DNA of 64,000 nt from Noviherbaspirillum sp. L7-7A (lineage in GTDB: Bacteria; Pseudomonadota; Gammaproteobacteria; Burkholderiales; Burkholderiaceae_D). The stretch is taken from NCBI RefSeq assembly GCF_019052805.1, contig NZ_JAHQRJ010000002.1, positions 1 through 64,000 on the forward strand, given 5' to 3'. The notes under the pieces are model-generated. The model was not told the origin of the DNA. It saw nothing but the letters and a program-made list of their open reading frames with translations, and made no database searches. The translations under genes were made by a program, and so were the position numbers. Shown here piece by piece: positions 24,840 through 32,870 of this stretch (position 1 is its first letter; every line of letters begins with the position of its first letter).

Positions 24840-26825
24840 TTATGCCTTCGTCATGCGGATCGCGCTGACGTCGGCAGTGAGGTAGCCGACCGCGGCGCCG
24901 AAGGCGTTCCTGTAGTTCGCCTTGATCAGCGGATCGAGCGTGGACTTCACGGCGCCGTGGATCGGCAGCCAGTCGCCGGCATGCTGGAAATTGCTCATGA
25001 TGTAGGTCCAGCCATTGATCTCATCCACCGCATGCAGGCCTGTGGACTCGCCGCCGGACGGGATCGACATAATGCGCGCAAGCTGTCTGGTGTCGACGTT
25101 GTAGGCCCACAGGAAGTTGTTGACGTGCTGGCTGCTGTCCTCGCCGATGAAGAGGGTGCGCAGCTTTTCCGAGAACTTCAGGTTGTCGGGATTGGCCACC
25201 TTGTCCGGATTGGCGGTGTTGCCCAATGCATCGGCGGGAATGTCCTGGCCCGCCAGCAGCGCTTTCAGGTCGACCGGCATCCATTCGCTGTTGATGGCCG
25301 CGCCCGAGGTGTCCTTCACGCCGCCCTTCAGGTTCAGCGCCATCACGGCGCCGGCTACCAGCTGGCTCGGGATCGACACGCCGTTGCCCGGCACGTTGAG
25401 CGCATTGCCAGCCACCATCGAACTCTGGCAGTTCTGCAGCGCCGAATAAGCGACCTTGTCGCGGGTGTTGACCGTGGTGCCTTCCATCTTGGTGAAGCCC
25501 ATTGACGCGCCCACCAGCGAAGCATAGCGATGGGTTTCCAAGAAGGCGGCAGCCTTCTCCATGCCTGGCATGAGCTTGATCCACTCGGTGCGGCCGTTGG
25601 CGGCCACTTTGGTATAAGTGGCGTCGGCAGGATCGGCGGTCTTGACATCCATGATGTCGGTTGGCCGCAGCGTGGTGGCTAGGCGCTGGATCTCGGCGCT
25701 GCTGGCCGAGCCGAGCCTGATCCAGGTCAGCAGCGCGCCGCTGCCGTTGGGGTCGAGCGAGAAGCCGGCGCCGACCTTGGCCACGTACAGCGTGCCGGAA
25801 GATAGGTCTTTTTCCCGGTCGGCCACGAAGACGAAGTAGCCGCTGTTAGTGGCATCGTCGCCCATCATAACGGTGCGGTTGTCCGGCATTACCTGCACCA
25901 GTTCATGCGAGATGCGGCCCAGGCAATAATGTTTTTTGATCGACGCCGTGCCATCGGGGTTGACCGTGACTTCGGGCAGGTGGCCGTAGTTGTAGGAATT
26001 GGCCACGGTTTCGCTGCCATACAGGTTCTTGCTGAAGGCACGGAACTGGGCGTCGGTCGCAGCGCTGAAGGCATTCGGCTCGTATTCCTCGCTGGACAGA
26101 TGGGTGCCCCATGGCGACAGACTGGCGCCGCAGGTGATCCACAGTCCGTTGACGGACGAGGTATCGACATTGTGATACTTCACCAGCGCCAGCTTGCCAG
26201 TGGCCGGGTCCTGATCCAGCGTCAGTACCGCGATCGGCGACGGCAGCTTGCCGTACATATTGGTCACGCCGTCCTGCGCCAGGCTGGTGTATTCGAACTG
26301 CACCACGGCGAACACTGTATTGCCCTTGACGCCATTGACTTTGGCATTCGGCACAGTCAGCAGCGAGGTGCCGTCGGGCGAATCGGAAAAGAACTGGCGC
26401 GGGCTGGCCGGCAGGCTGCTGTCGATGATGGGCTGGTTGTAGATGTCGACATAGCCGCCGGCGAGGATGGTGCCGCCATTGCCGTCGGGGACGCGGTCGC
26501 CGGTGATAAAGAAGGGCTGGTAGGCCAGCTTGTAGTCGACCTTGCTGGCGTCGCTGTAATTGACGGTCATGGTCGAGCCCACGGTGGTCGTGGCCATCGC
26601 CGCCGGCGTGCTCAGGTTGGGCGCCGGCATCGAGCTGAAGCTGGCCGAGGCGAACGTAGCCGTGGTTTTCGGCGCTTCCACTGCTGCGGCGGCGACATTG
26701 TCGGAGCCACCGCCGCCGCATCCGGTCAGCAGCGAGGAGGCAAGCGCGGGACCGAGCGGAAACAGCGGCGAGCTGGCGAGGAATTTGAGTGCCTGGCGGC
26801 GGGAAAGCGGGGACTTGGTCGTCAT
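24840..26825 (-). CDS. PhoX-family phosphatase (DUF839), Tat lipoprotein-like
   Basis: Protein of 661 residues, the longer PhoX type. The N-terminus combines a twin-arginine motif (SRRQALKFLASSPLFPLG) with a lipobox-like LLTGCGGGG, so it is probably Tat-exported and lipidated. Family segments include WITCGASLSPWGTHLSSEEY, GRISHELVQVMPDNRTVMMG and SAEIQRLATTLRPTD. The iron-binding Cys of PhoX appears in ITCGAS. Start chosen at ATG 26825; a TTG at 26834 would add three residues. A Pho box with matching -10 lies upstream (26920-26953). Convergent with the GGDEF gene 149 bases away. Confidence 0.88.
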   Translation of the reverse strand: MTTKSPLSRRQALKFLASSPLFPLGPALASSLLTGCGGGGSDNVAAAAVEAPKTTATFASASFSSMPAPNLSTPAAMATTTVGSTMTVNYSDASKVDYKLAYQPFFITGDRVPDGNGGTILAGGYVDIYNQPIIDSSLPASPRQFFSDSPDGTSLLTVPNAKVNGVKGNTVFAVVQFEYTSLAQDGVTNMYGKLPSPIAVLTLDQDPATGKLALVKYHNVDTSSVNGLWITCGASLSPWGTHLSSEEYEPNAFSAATDAQFRAFSKNLYGSETVANSYNYGHLPEVTVNPDGTASIKKHYCLGRISHELVQVMPDNRTVMMGDDATNSGYFVFVADREKDLSSGTLYVAKVGAGFSLDPNGSGALLTWIRLGSASSAEIQRLATTLRPTDIMDVKTADPADATYTKVAANGRTEWIKLMPGMEKAAAFLETHRYASLVGASMGFTKMEGTTVNTRDKVAYSALQNCQSSMVAGNALNVPGNGVSIPSQLVAGAVMALNLKGGVKDTSGAAINSEWMPVDLKALLAGQDIPADALGNTANPDKVANPDNLKFSEKLRTLFIGEDSSQHVNNFLWAYNVDTRQLARIMSIPSGGESTGLHAVDEINGWTYIMSNFQHAGDWLPIHGAVKSTLDPLIKANYRNAFGAAVGYLTADVSAIRMTKA

Positions 26826-26919
26826 CTTTTTCAATGTGCAGTGGGAACGGGTTGCCCTGCTTCGGCTAGCATCGCGACCTTTGCATCCATCATGGCCGCG
26901 CAGCGTTCAGGGTGAGTGG

Positions 26920-26953
26920 AGTATAGGAAGGACGTGTGACGGCCTTATGACAA
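26920..26953 (-). promoter_or_regulatory. Pho box and -10 of the second PhoX gene
   Basis: Minus strand: TTGTCAT (26947-26953) and CCGTCAC (26936-26942) spaced by four bases, then exactly ten bases and TATACT (26920-26925) as the -10. This is the standard layout of a PhoB-activated promoter without its own -35. Confidence 0.75.
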
Positions 26954-26976
26954 GGACATCATCGTCGACGGAGGGC

Positions 26977-27756
26977 TCAGGCGTGACCGGTGCCGGCGTC
27001 GTCGTGCCTTGGCTGCAGGGCGTCGCGCAGCGAGCTGATCACAGCCTCGCGCAAGGCACGCCAGGACGGGCCTAATGCCGCATGGCGCTGGTTGATCTCC
27101 AACTCAATGCCGAGATAGTCAGTCCCCGTGAAACGGCGCCGCAGATAGGTGGTGAAGCCGTCGGCGGTGCCGGCATAGGGATAGTTCATGCGCACCTTCA
27201 GTCCCGGCGCATGCCGGCCGAGCGCAAGCCGCCATTCGCGGCACAGCGCGCGCTCGCCGCCGCGGCGCGGGTCGTAGAGCAGGCCAATGTCGGCATCGCG
27301 TACGGCGCCATCAAGCTCCGGCGTAAAGCTGTGGGACGACAGGTGCACCACGCGCAGGCCGCTGGCGATCGTTGCGCCGATGCGGGTTTCCACCGCGTCG
27401 CGGTAGGGCAGGTAATACCGCTCGAGCAGCTCGCGGCGCAGTTCGGCGCCGGCATCTCTGGTGAACTCTGAATACAGGCGAGCATGCCGCGGCGACCGGT
27501 TCAGCTCGATCAGCAGACGGCTGACGGTGCAGGCATGCAGCGGCGCAGCCAGCGCGGCCGCCAAGTCGCGCGCCATGCGCAGTGCGCCGGGATCATAGCC
27601 ACGATGGCTGCGCAGGACCTGGCCGTGGCCGGCAAACAGGCGACGGTAGGCGGCGGGAATGCGGTTGCCACCATGCTCGCAACTAATCAGGAAGCCGTCG
27701 TCCTTGGTCACATTGACGGCCCCGTCGCGGCGGCCGGCCGTGTGCAATGCCGGCAT
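26977..27756 (-). CDS. N-formylglutamate amidohydrolase family protein
   Basis: Zinc hydrolase of 259 residues, fourth gene of the amidoligase operon. The family signature near the N-terminus is LISCEHGGNRIPAAYRRLF, followed by HRGYDPGALRMARDLA and, further on, VHLSSHSFTPELDGAVRDAD, LLYDPRRGGERALCREW, and MNYPYAGTADGFTTYLRR. Textbook members (HutG) release formate from N-formylglutamate in histidine breakdown, but there is no hut gene here. Placement with two glutamate-type ligases suggests it cleaves an acyl- or peptidyl-glutamate made by them. GAGG precedes ATG; six bases separate it from the upstream gene. Confidence 0.88.
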   Translation of the reverse strand: MPALHTAGRRDGAVNVTKDDGFLISCEHGGNRIPAAYRRLFAGHGQVLRSHRGYDPGALRMARDLAAALAAPLHACTVSRLLIELNRSPRHARLYSEFTRDAGAELRRELLERYYLPYRDAVETRIGATIASGLRVVHLSSHSFTPELDGAVRDADIGLLYDPRRGGERALCREWRLALGRHAPGLKVRMNYPYAGTADGFTTYLRRRFTGTDYLGIELEINQRHAALGPSWRALREAVISSLRDALQPRHDDAGTGHA

Positions 27757-27762
27757 TGCGCC

Positions 27763-28977
27763 TCATGGCAGGAAGGCATGGCCCTGCTCCAGGCAATCGC
27801 ACAGCCGGCGGCAGGCATGCGCAAGGCCCTTGCGTGCGTATGCATCCCGCAGTCGCCGTGCCAGCGTGCCATGCCGCAGGATGGTCTCCAGCGGCGGCGT
27901 CCACCAGGCATCTTGCTGGCTGGCCATCATAGGCTGCAGCAGGGCGCGCCAGACGTCGGCTGCAGGCAGGCGCGCCTCGGTAAAGCCAAGCAGCTTCAGG
28001 TAGCGGGCGTTGTCGATGATGGCTGCATCGCCATCGCGGATGCAGTCGGTCAGCACGCCGGCCAGCGCTTCGGTGGCGATCTCCTGCTGCGCATCCAGGT
28101 CGCCACCGTCATACAGGCGGCGCGTTACATCAACCACGGCGGCGGCCACGGCAAGGTCTGCGCCAGGATGTTCTTGTGTATCGATCACGCGAATCTCTAT
28201 GGCGTCGCGGTCGAAACGGGCGATGGCGCCGCGTGAATTGAGCCATTCATAACGCAGCACATGGTCCGGGTCCAGCACAGCGATATCGTCATACATGGGC
28301 TGCAGGATGCGGGCCTCGTAATCGGCCTGGCTGCGCGCGGTTTCCGGTACTACCAGGCCGGCAATGGATGGCATGCGGTCGGCATTGTGGGTGTAGACAT
28401 GCATGCGGTAATCTGCGTAGCCGGTATCGCGTCCGTCGGCGAAGGGCGAACTAGCAGCTAGTGCGGGGATCAGCGGCAGCACCAGCCTGATCGCTGCATG
28501 CAGTCGGGCGAACTCGTCGTCGCCGGCGAACGGCAGGTTCACATGCATGCTCTGCAGGTTGGACCAGCCATGGCCGCGGCTATCGAAGATGCGGTCGTAG
28601 GCCGCGTAGATTTCCTGGTTCTGATGCGGCCACAGCCGGGTTTCGCGGTCCGGGTCCATCCATGGATGCATCGCGCCCGGCATCAGCCGCGCGCCCATGC
28701 CGGCAAGGAGGCTATTGATCTGGTCAAGCTCGCCACGGAAGGCGGCCGGCAGGCCGTCGAGCGACGCCGCGGGCGCCAGGTTCTTGACCTCCACTACATG
28801 CATCACGAGCTCATTGGACCAGCCCATCCCGCCATGCGTGACCTCATAGTCCTCGCTGCCGGGCGCCGCCGCCAGCAGCCTGTCGGCAATGGGTAGCACG
28901 TTCAGGGTCTCGCGATCGACAATCATGTATTCCAGCTCGATGCCGACCCCGCCAAAGGCATGCAGCGGCGCGCTCAT
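27763..28977 (-). CDS. GCS2-type glutamate-amine/cysteine ligase (COG2170-like)
   Basis: Ligase of 404 residues from the glutamine-synthetase-fold family that joins glutamate to an amine using ATP. The N-terminus GVGIELEYMIVDRETLNVLP matches the ATP/metal motif (the E-x-E pair), and later AMHPWMDPDRETRLWPHQNQ, QSMHVNLPFAGDDEFARLHA and IEIRVIDTQEHPGADLAVAA are family blocks. ATG 28977 overlaps the stop of the RimK-like gene by four bases (ATGA), so the two are translationally coupled. The open frame upstream to 29301 is the shadow of the RimK-like gene. It is unlikely to make ordinary gamma-glutamylcysteine, given its operon partners. Confidence 0.9.
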   Translation of the reverse strand: MSAPLHAFGGVGIELEYMIVDRETLNVLPIADRLLAAAPGSEDYEVTHGGMGWSNELVMHVVEVKNLAPAASLDGLPAAFRGELDQINSLLAGMGARLMPGAMHPWMDPDRETRLWPHQNQEIYAAYDRIFDSRGHGWSNLQSMHVNLPFAGDDEFARLHAAIRLVLPLIPALAASSPFADGRDTGYADYRMHVYTHNADRMPSIAGLVVPETARSQADYEARILQPMYDDIAVLDPDHVLRYEWLNSRGAIARFDRDAIEIRVIDTQEHPGADLAVAAAVVDVTRRLYDGGDLDAQQEIATEALAGVLTDCIRDGDAAIIDNARYLKLLGFTEARLPAADVWRALLQPMMASQQDAWWTPPLETILRHGTLARRLRDAYARKGLAHACRRLCDCLEQGHAFLP

Positions 28978-30443
28978 GATTTGAGTCCCCGCAACGCCTC
29001 GATGCGCTTGTTGAACACGCCCATCACCTCCCGGTACAGCGCATCGCCAAGCACGCCGTCCTCGTTGCCGGCATCCACATTCGGATTGTCGTTGATCTCG
29101 ATGATGTAACACTGGCCATCCACTTCCTTCAGGTCGACGCCGTAGAAGCCGTCGCCGATCAGGCCGGCCGCGCGCACCGCGATGTCGATCACCTCGTTGG
29201 GCACCTCGCCGATCGACAGTGCCTCGGTCTTGCCTTCGCTGGTCTGCGCGCTGTCGTGACGGATGATCTGCCAGTGCCCCGGCGCCATGTAGTACTTGCA
29301 CACGAACAGCGGCCGGTTGTCCAGCACAGCGATGCGCCAGTCGAATTCCGTTGGCAGATACTGCTGGGCCAGTACCAGTTCCGAATGGCGCAGCAGCTCG
29401 CGCACCTTGGCCATCAGTTCCTCCTCGGTGTGGACCTTGGCCACGCCCAGCGAGAAAGCGCCGTCCGGCTGCTTGAGGATGCAGGGCAAGCCCAGCGTCG
29501 GGATGATGCGGTCGATATTGTCGGGATGGACCACCAGCGTTCTGGGTATCGGAATGTGGTGACGGGTCAGCAACTCGGCGAGGTATATCTTGTTGGTACA
29601 GCGCAGGATGGCATCCGGATCGTCGATCACCACCAGCCCGGCGGCCGCCGCCAGCCGCGAGAGGTGGTAGGTGTAATGGTTGACATTGGTGGTGTCGCGG
29701 ATGAACAGCGCATCGAACTCGGCTAGGCGGCCGGCGTCGCGCCGCGTGATCAGGCTGGGCTTCATGCCCAGCATGGTGGCGGCCTCGCAGAACTTGTGCA
29801 GCGCCTGCGGATTGGAAGGCGCTTCCTCGCGCTGCGGGTCATGCAGGATGGCGATCAGCGGCGCTTCGCTGGCCGGCCGCGTGCTGCGTATTCTCTGCTG
29901 CTGCATGTAGGCCAGCACCGACTGGCAGAACACTGCCCGCTCGGCCTCGGGAATCTCGCCCGGCTCGCCGGCGCGTATGGTCATCAGCCGCCAGAAGCCG
30001 GCGGTGCGCTTGAAGCGGGCATGCAGGATGGGTGCGGAAAGGGTGCGGAATAATTCCATGCACAGATGCTCGTTGCGGCGGTCGCCGCTGGCATCATGAC
30101 CGAAGTAAATCCGCAGCTCGACCTGGTCCTGTTCCAGCGGCGCGAAGGTGCAGCTGGCAAGGTCGCCAAGCCTGTCCCTAACGGTCTGCAGCAGCTCGCT
30201 CGACTGCAGGTCCTTCAGCGCTTCCACGCCCGGCAGCGGCTGGTGGCCGCGCGCCTCCGCCAGCAGCGACACATAATAGCCATGGCTCTGATAGCGGTAG
30301 TTGCTGCACAGGTTGAACACCCGGGTCGAGGCCGACTCGCCAAAGGCCGGGTCGATCAGGTAGTTGCGGGCGGCGATGGCGGTGATGCCGGGAATATCGA
30401 ATGGCCAGTCTTCCGGCCGGCTTACAACGAACAATATCTTCAT
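28974..30443 (-). CDS. RimK-like ATP-grasp ligase with N-terminal domain
   Basis: Protein of 489 residues. The N-terminal part (1-200; starts KILFVVSRPEDWPFDIPGIT) is a family-specific extension; the C-terminal part (about 205-480) is an ATP-grasp fold: pre-ATP-grasp segment ALHKFCEAATMLGMKPSLIT, substrate segment LFIRDTTNVNHYTYHLSRLA, ATP lysines around PCILKQPDGAFSLGVAKV, and the metal-binding GVDLKEVDGQCYIIEINDNP. RimK itself adds glutamate to ribosomal protein S6; this longer form belongs to a group found with GCS2 and C39-like genes. It overlaps both neighbours by four bases (ATGA). Confidence 0.92.
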   Translation of the reverse strand: MKILFVVSRPEDWPFDIPGITAIAARNYLIDPAFGESASTRVFNLCSNYRYQSHGYYVSLLAEARGHQPLPGVEALKDLQSSELLQTVRDRLGDLASCTFAPLEQDQVELRIYFGHDASGDRRNEHLCMELFRTLSAPILHARFKRTAGFWRLMTIRAGEPGEIPEAERAVFCQSVLAYMQQQRIRSTRPASEAPLIAILHDPQREEAPSNPQALHKFCEAATMLGMKPSLITRRDAGRLAEFDALFIRDTTNVNHYTYHLSRLAAAAGLVVIDDPDAILRCTNKIYLAELLTRHHIPIPRTLVVHPDNIDRIIPTLGLPCILKQPDGAFSLGVAKVHTEEELMAKVRELLRHSELVLAQQYLPTEFDWRIAVLDNRPLFVCKYYMAPGHWQIIRHDSAQTSEGKTEALSIGEVPNEVIDIAVRAAGLIGDGFYGVDLKEVDGQCYIIEINDNPNVDAGNEDGVLGDALYREVMGVFNKRIEALRGLKS

Positions 30444-31285
30444 CGGGTATCCCGCTGCCTGGCATCCCGTGGTCTGATCACCAGCAGATTGGCGTCATGT
30501 GTGACGATGCCCAGCAGCACCGCGCCCAGCACCCGGTCCATGCCCAGCCAGTATTGGTGCGCGCCGGCGAACGGGTTGGGCTGATAGGGGTCTTCCACCA
30601 AAACTTTGCGCCGTTCGCGCTCGTAACCGGCCAGCACCACGAAATGGCCGGAGGGCAAGCCACGGATATCGTCCGGCGTGTCGTCGGTGCCGTATTCCCG
30701 CATGGCGCGGTAGAGGTAGGTGGAACTCAAGCCAGTGAGCAGCGGAAAGCCGCGCCGCAGCAGGCCCTGCACCAGACCGCGCGTCAAGTCCTTCATGCGC
30801 AACTGGCCGCCCAGCCGGAGAAATTCCAGATAGCCTTCGGTCGCATGGCGCAGCCGGTAGTCTGCCTTCACTTCCCGCTGCATGCGCAGCCGCTCGGCGA
30901 TATTGATGCCGGCCTGGCTGAACCAGCTGGGGTCGAACACGTTCAGGTTATAGGTATAGATCGTGGCGTCATAGCCGCGGCGCAGGGCATCGCAGGCCAG
31001 CAGCACGGCAAAGGTGCCGCCCTGCGCCAGCTTACCGGTACGCTCAATCAGGTTGCCCAATGGCTCGTCGTCTCCCCAGTAGCGGTAGATCGCATGCAGG
31101 CAGGTAGGGCCACAGGTCGTTTCGTCCGGCTGGGGAAGGATGCTGACAGGAAGCTCGATGCGATTGGTAAGCACGGTGGCGGGCAGTCGATAGCGGCATT
31201 GCCAGTCAGATTTGCCATGGCGACAAAAGTTTCGGCCCAACGGTATTTGGCGAGCCAGCAATTCGAATTCGGTCAATCGCTGCAC
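30440..31285 (-). CDS. C39-like cysteine peptidase, first gene of the amidoligase operon
   Basis: Protein of up to 281 residues with the papain-like C39 triad: the nucleophile in QPDETTCGPTCLHAIYRYWG (Cys near 58), the His in LPSGHFVVLAGYERE and the Asp in VLVEDPY. C39 enzymes cleave double-glycine leaders, but no ABC exporter is fused here. The start is uncertain: GTG 31285 lies only 38 bases from the upstream terminator and has no ribosome site; GTG 31174, giving 244 residues and beginning just before the catalytic domain, would leave room for a promoter. Stop overlaps the RimK-like ATG by four bases. Confidence 0.82.
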   Translation of the reverse strand: MQRLTEFELLARQIPLGRNFCRHGKSDWQCRYRLPATVLTNRIELPVSILPQPDETTCGPTCLHAIYRYWGDDEPLGNLIERTGKLAQGGTFAVLLACDALRRGYDATIYTYNLNVFDPSWFSQAGINIAERLRMQREVKADYRLRHATEGYLEFLRLGGQLRMKDLTRGLVQGLLRRGFPLLTGLSSTYLYRAMREYGTDDTPDDIRGLPSGHFVVLAGYERERRKVLVEDPYQPNPFAGAHQYWLGMDRVLGAVLLGIVTHDANLLVIRPRDARQRDTR

Positions 31286-31318
31286 TGATGACAGCGCGGA
31301 ATGATGCCGGCTGGGAAT

Positions 31319-31342
31319 AAAAAAGCCGGGCGAACCCGGCTT
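31319..31342 (-). terminator. Intrinsic terminator of the Ala/Lys-rich protein gene
   Basis: Perfect eight-base stem AAGCCGGG / CCCGGCTT (31323-31330, 31335-31342) with loop CGAA; on the minus strand it is followed by a run of T (A-run at 31319-31324). Isolates the upstream gene from the amidoligase operon. Confidence 0.85.
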
Positions 31343-31359
31343 GCTTTTAGTGATGACGA

Positions 31360-31713
31360 TTACTTCGTGGTCGTGGCATTGACCTTGGTTTCCTTGCTGT
31401 CTTTCTTCGCTTCGGCTACCTTCTTGTCCGCCTTGGCATGCGCATCTGCCTTGGACTTCTCGGCCTTGGCATCTGCCTTGTTCACGGCTTCCTTCTCATC
31501 GGCCTTCGCCTTGGCGATTTTCTCACCGGCCTTGGCATCAGCTTTCTCGGACTTCGCCTCGGCATTGACAGCTGCCTTGGTGGCGGGGGCTGTGGTGGTG
31601 GTTGTAGTGGTTGCAGGTGCGACTGGCGTTGTCGTGGTTGTCGTTGCAGGTGCCTGTGCGAAGGCGGCGCTGGCGAACAAGGTAGCAACGGACATGGCGA
31701 TCAGATTTTTCAT
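31360..31713 (-). CDS. Ala/Lys-rich exported hypothetical protein
   Basis: Protein of 117 residues. The signal peptide (MKNLIAMSVATLFASAAFAQ) is clear. The mature part has a Thr-rich stretch (TTTTTTPVAPATTTTTTTAP) and then an Ala/Lys/Asp/Glu repeat of about 65 residues (for example ADAKAGEKIAKAKADEKEAV) predicted to be a long charged helix. Similar proteins are common in Burkholderiales and are uncharacterised. Start at ATG 31713 preceded by GAGGGC. Own terminator. Confidence 0.8.
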   Translation of the reverse strand: MKNLIAMSVATLFASAAFAQAPATTTTTTPVAPATTTTTTTAPATKAAVNAEAKSEKADAKAGEKIAKAKADEKEAVNKADAKAEKSKADAHAKADKKVAEAKKDSKETKVNATTTK

Positions 31714-31865
31714 AAAGCCCTCATCAAGTGGTTGAGCAGTTTGCCTGCCCCTCACTAACGGGACCTGATGACAGCTAGTTGACCATTAAGATGTAAGCGT
31801 TGGTTACGGTTGTAAGCGCGCATGACAAGGTGCATAGTTAGCCATGCCAATCAAGGGAGATATCG

Positions 31866-32357
31866 ATGAACATGATGGATGCGGGCACCTTGCCCGATAT
31901 CGAGCTGCGCGTTGCCGTTGAGGACGACGCCGCATTGCTGGCCGCGCTGCAGGCTGAGATGGACGACGGCGACCCGGCCGCCACGACCGATGCCGACCAT
32001 GCCGCGATGCGCGCCGTACTGGCGGACATGGCTGCCTATCCGCACTTTCGGGCCTATATCGTCTACAAGGACAACCAGCCAGTGGCCAGTTTTTCGTTGA
32101 TGATCTTTGCCTCGCCTTCGCAGGGCGGGCAGCTTCAGGCTTTGCTGGATGCGGTGGTGGTAAGCCGCGCGCAGCGCGGGCGTGGCATCGGTGAGGTGAT
32201 GGTGCGGGAAGCGCTTTTTATGGCCAGGCAGGCCGGCTGCTACAAGCTGATCCTGTCATCCAATCTGAAACGGCGCGATGCACATCGCTTCTATGAGCAG
32301 CTTGGGTTTCGGCAGCATGGGATCAGTTATGGCATGCCGTTGAAGGGGCATGATTAG
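31866..32357 (+). CDS. GNAT family N-acetyltransferase
   Basis: Protein of 163 residues with the acetyl-CoA binding motif A (VVVSRAQRGRGIGEVMVREA; the RGRGIG pyrophosphate loop) and the C-terminal motif B (RRDAHRFYEQLGFRQHGISY). Substrate unknown; the closest general type is the PhnO/aminoglycoside-like small-molecule acetylases. GGGAGA precedes the ATG. Stands alone, followed by a repeat-bearing intergenic region. Confidence 0.9.
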   Translation: MNMMDAGTLPDIELRVAVEDDAALLAALQAEMDDGDPAATTDADHAAMRAVLADMAAYPHFRAYIVYKDNQPVASFSLMIFASPSQGGQLQALLDAVVVSRAQRGRGIGEVMVREALFMARQAGCYKLILSSNLKRRDAHRFYEQLGFRQHGISYGMPLKGHD

Positions 32358-32870
32358 CTGGTTTGTGGGCCTTGCTGAGAGGGATTTGTAAGGGGTGGTG
32401 TTTAAAGGGGATCGGGGTGGTAGGGATTTTGCAATGGCTGTTGCCGTTGCAGCTGCAGTTGCTTTTGACGAGGCAATTAAGTCCCGTTGAGCGCGCCGTG
32501 TCAGCGGCACCCGGAGCGGGGCGCAGCTAAACTCGCTACGCTACGCTACGCTGCGCTTCGCTCAGACAGACGCCGCACCTTATCTGCTCCGGGCACCGCT
32601 GACACGGCGCGCTCAATCAGATTTCACACCTAACGGCATCGGCATCGGCATCGGCCATTCCAGGTGCTTCTGTAGATGCAGTACCCAACGTGCATCGGAT
32701 CACAATCTCAAACTAGACTGCGGTCTCAGCCAACTTACTAGATGAATAAAGGGTGCGACGCCCCTGCACTGCACCCTGCCAGCGCCTGCAGACGTCGCAC
32801 CTGATCAACTCCATGCGCCACTTTCACGGCACGCCCAACTTGTCTCGAAAGTCGCCTGCCGCTCAAGCCC
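32358..32870. other. Intergenic region with long palindromic element
   Basis: About 510 bases between convergent genes. Contains the best copy of the long palindromic repeat (32487-32616). Downstream are short tandem repeats: CTACG four times around 32534-32550 inside the element, and GGCATC three times near 32636-32655. No gene called. Confidence 0.6.
32487..32616. repeat. Long palindromic repeat element, complete copy
   Basis: About 130 bases. The left arm (32487-32517) starts TTGAGCGCGCCGTGTCAGCG and the right arm (32586-32616) is its reverse complement with two mismatches in 31. The inner part (GGGGCGCAGCTAAACTCGCT, then CTCAGACAGACGCCGCACCT) matches the copy at 53055-53163 closely. Confidence 0.85.

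Noticed and set aside
32534-32550. CTACG tandem repeats as a possible CRISPR or VNTR.
   Set aside because: Only four short units, inside the palindromic element; not an array.
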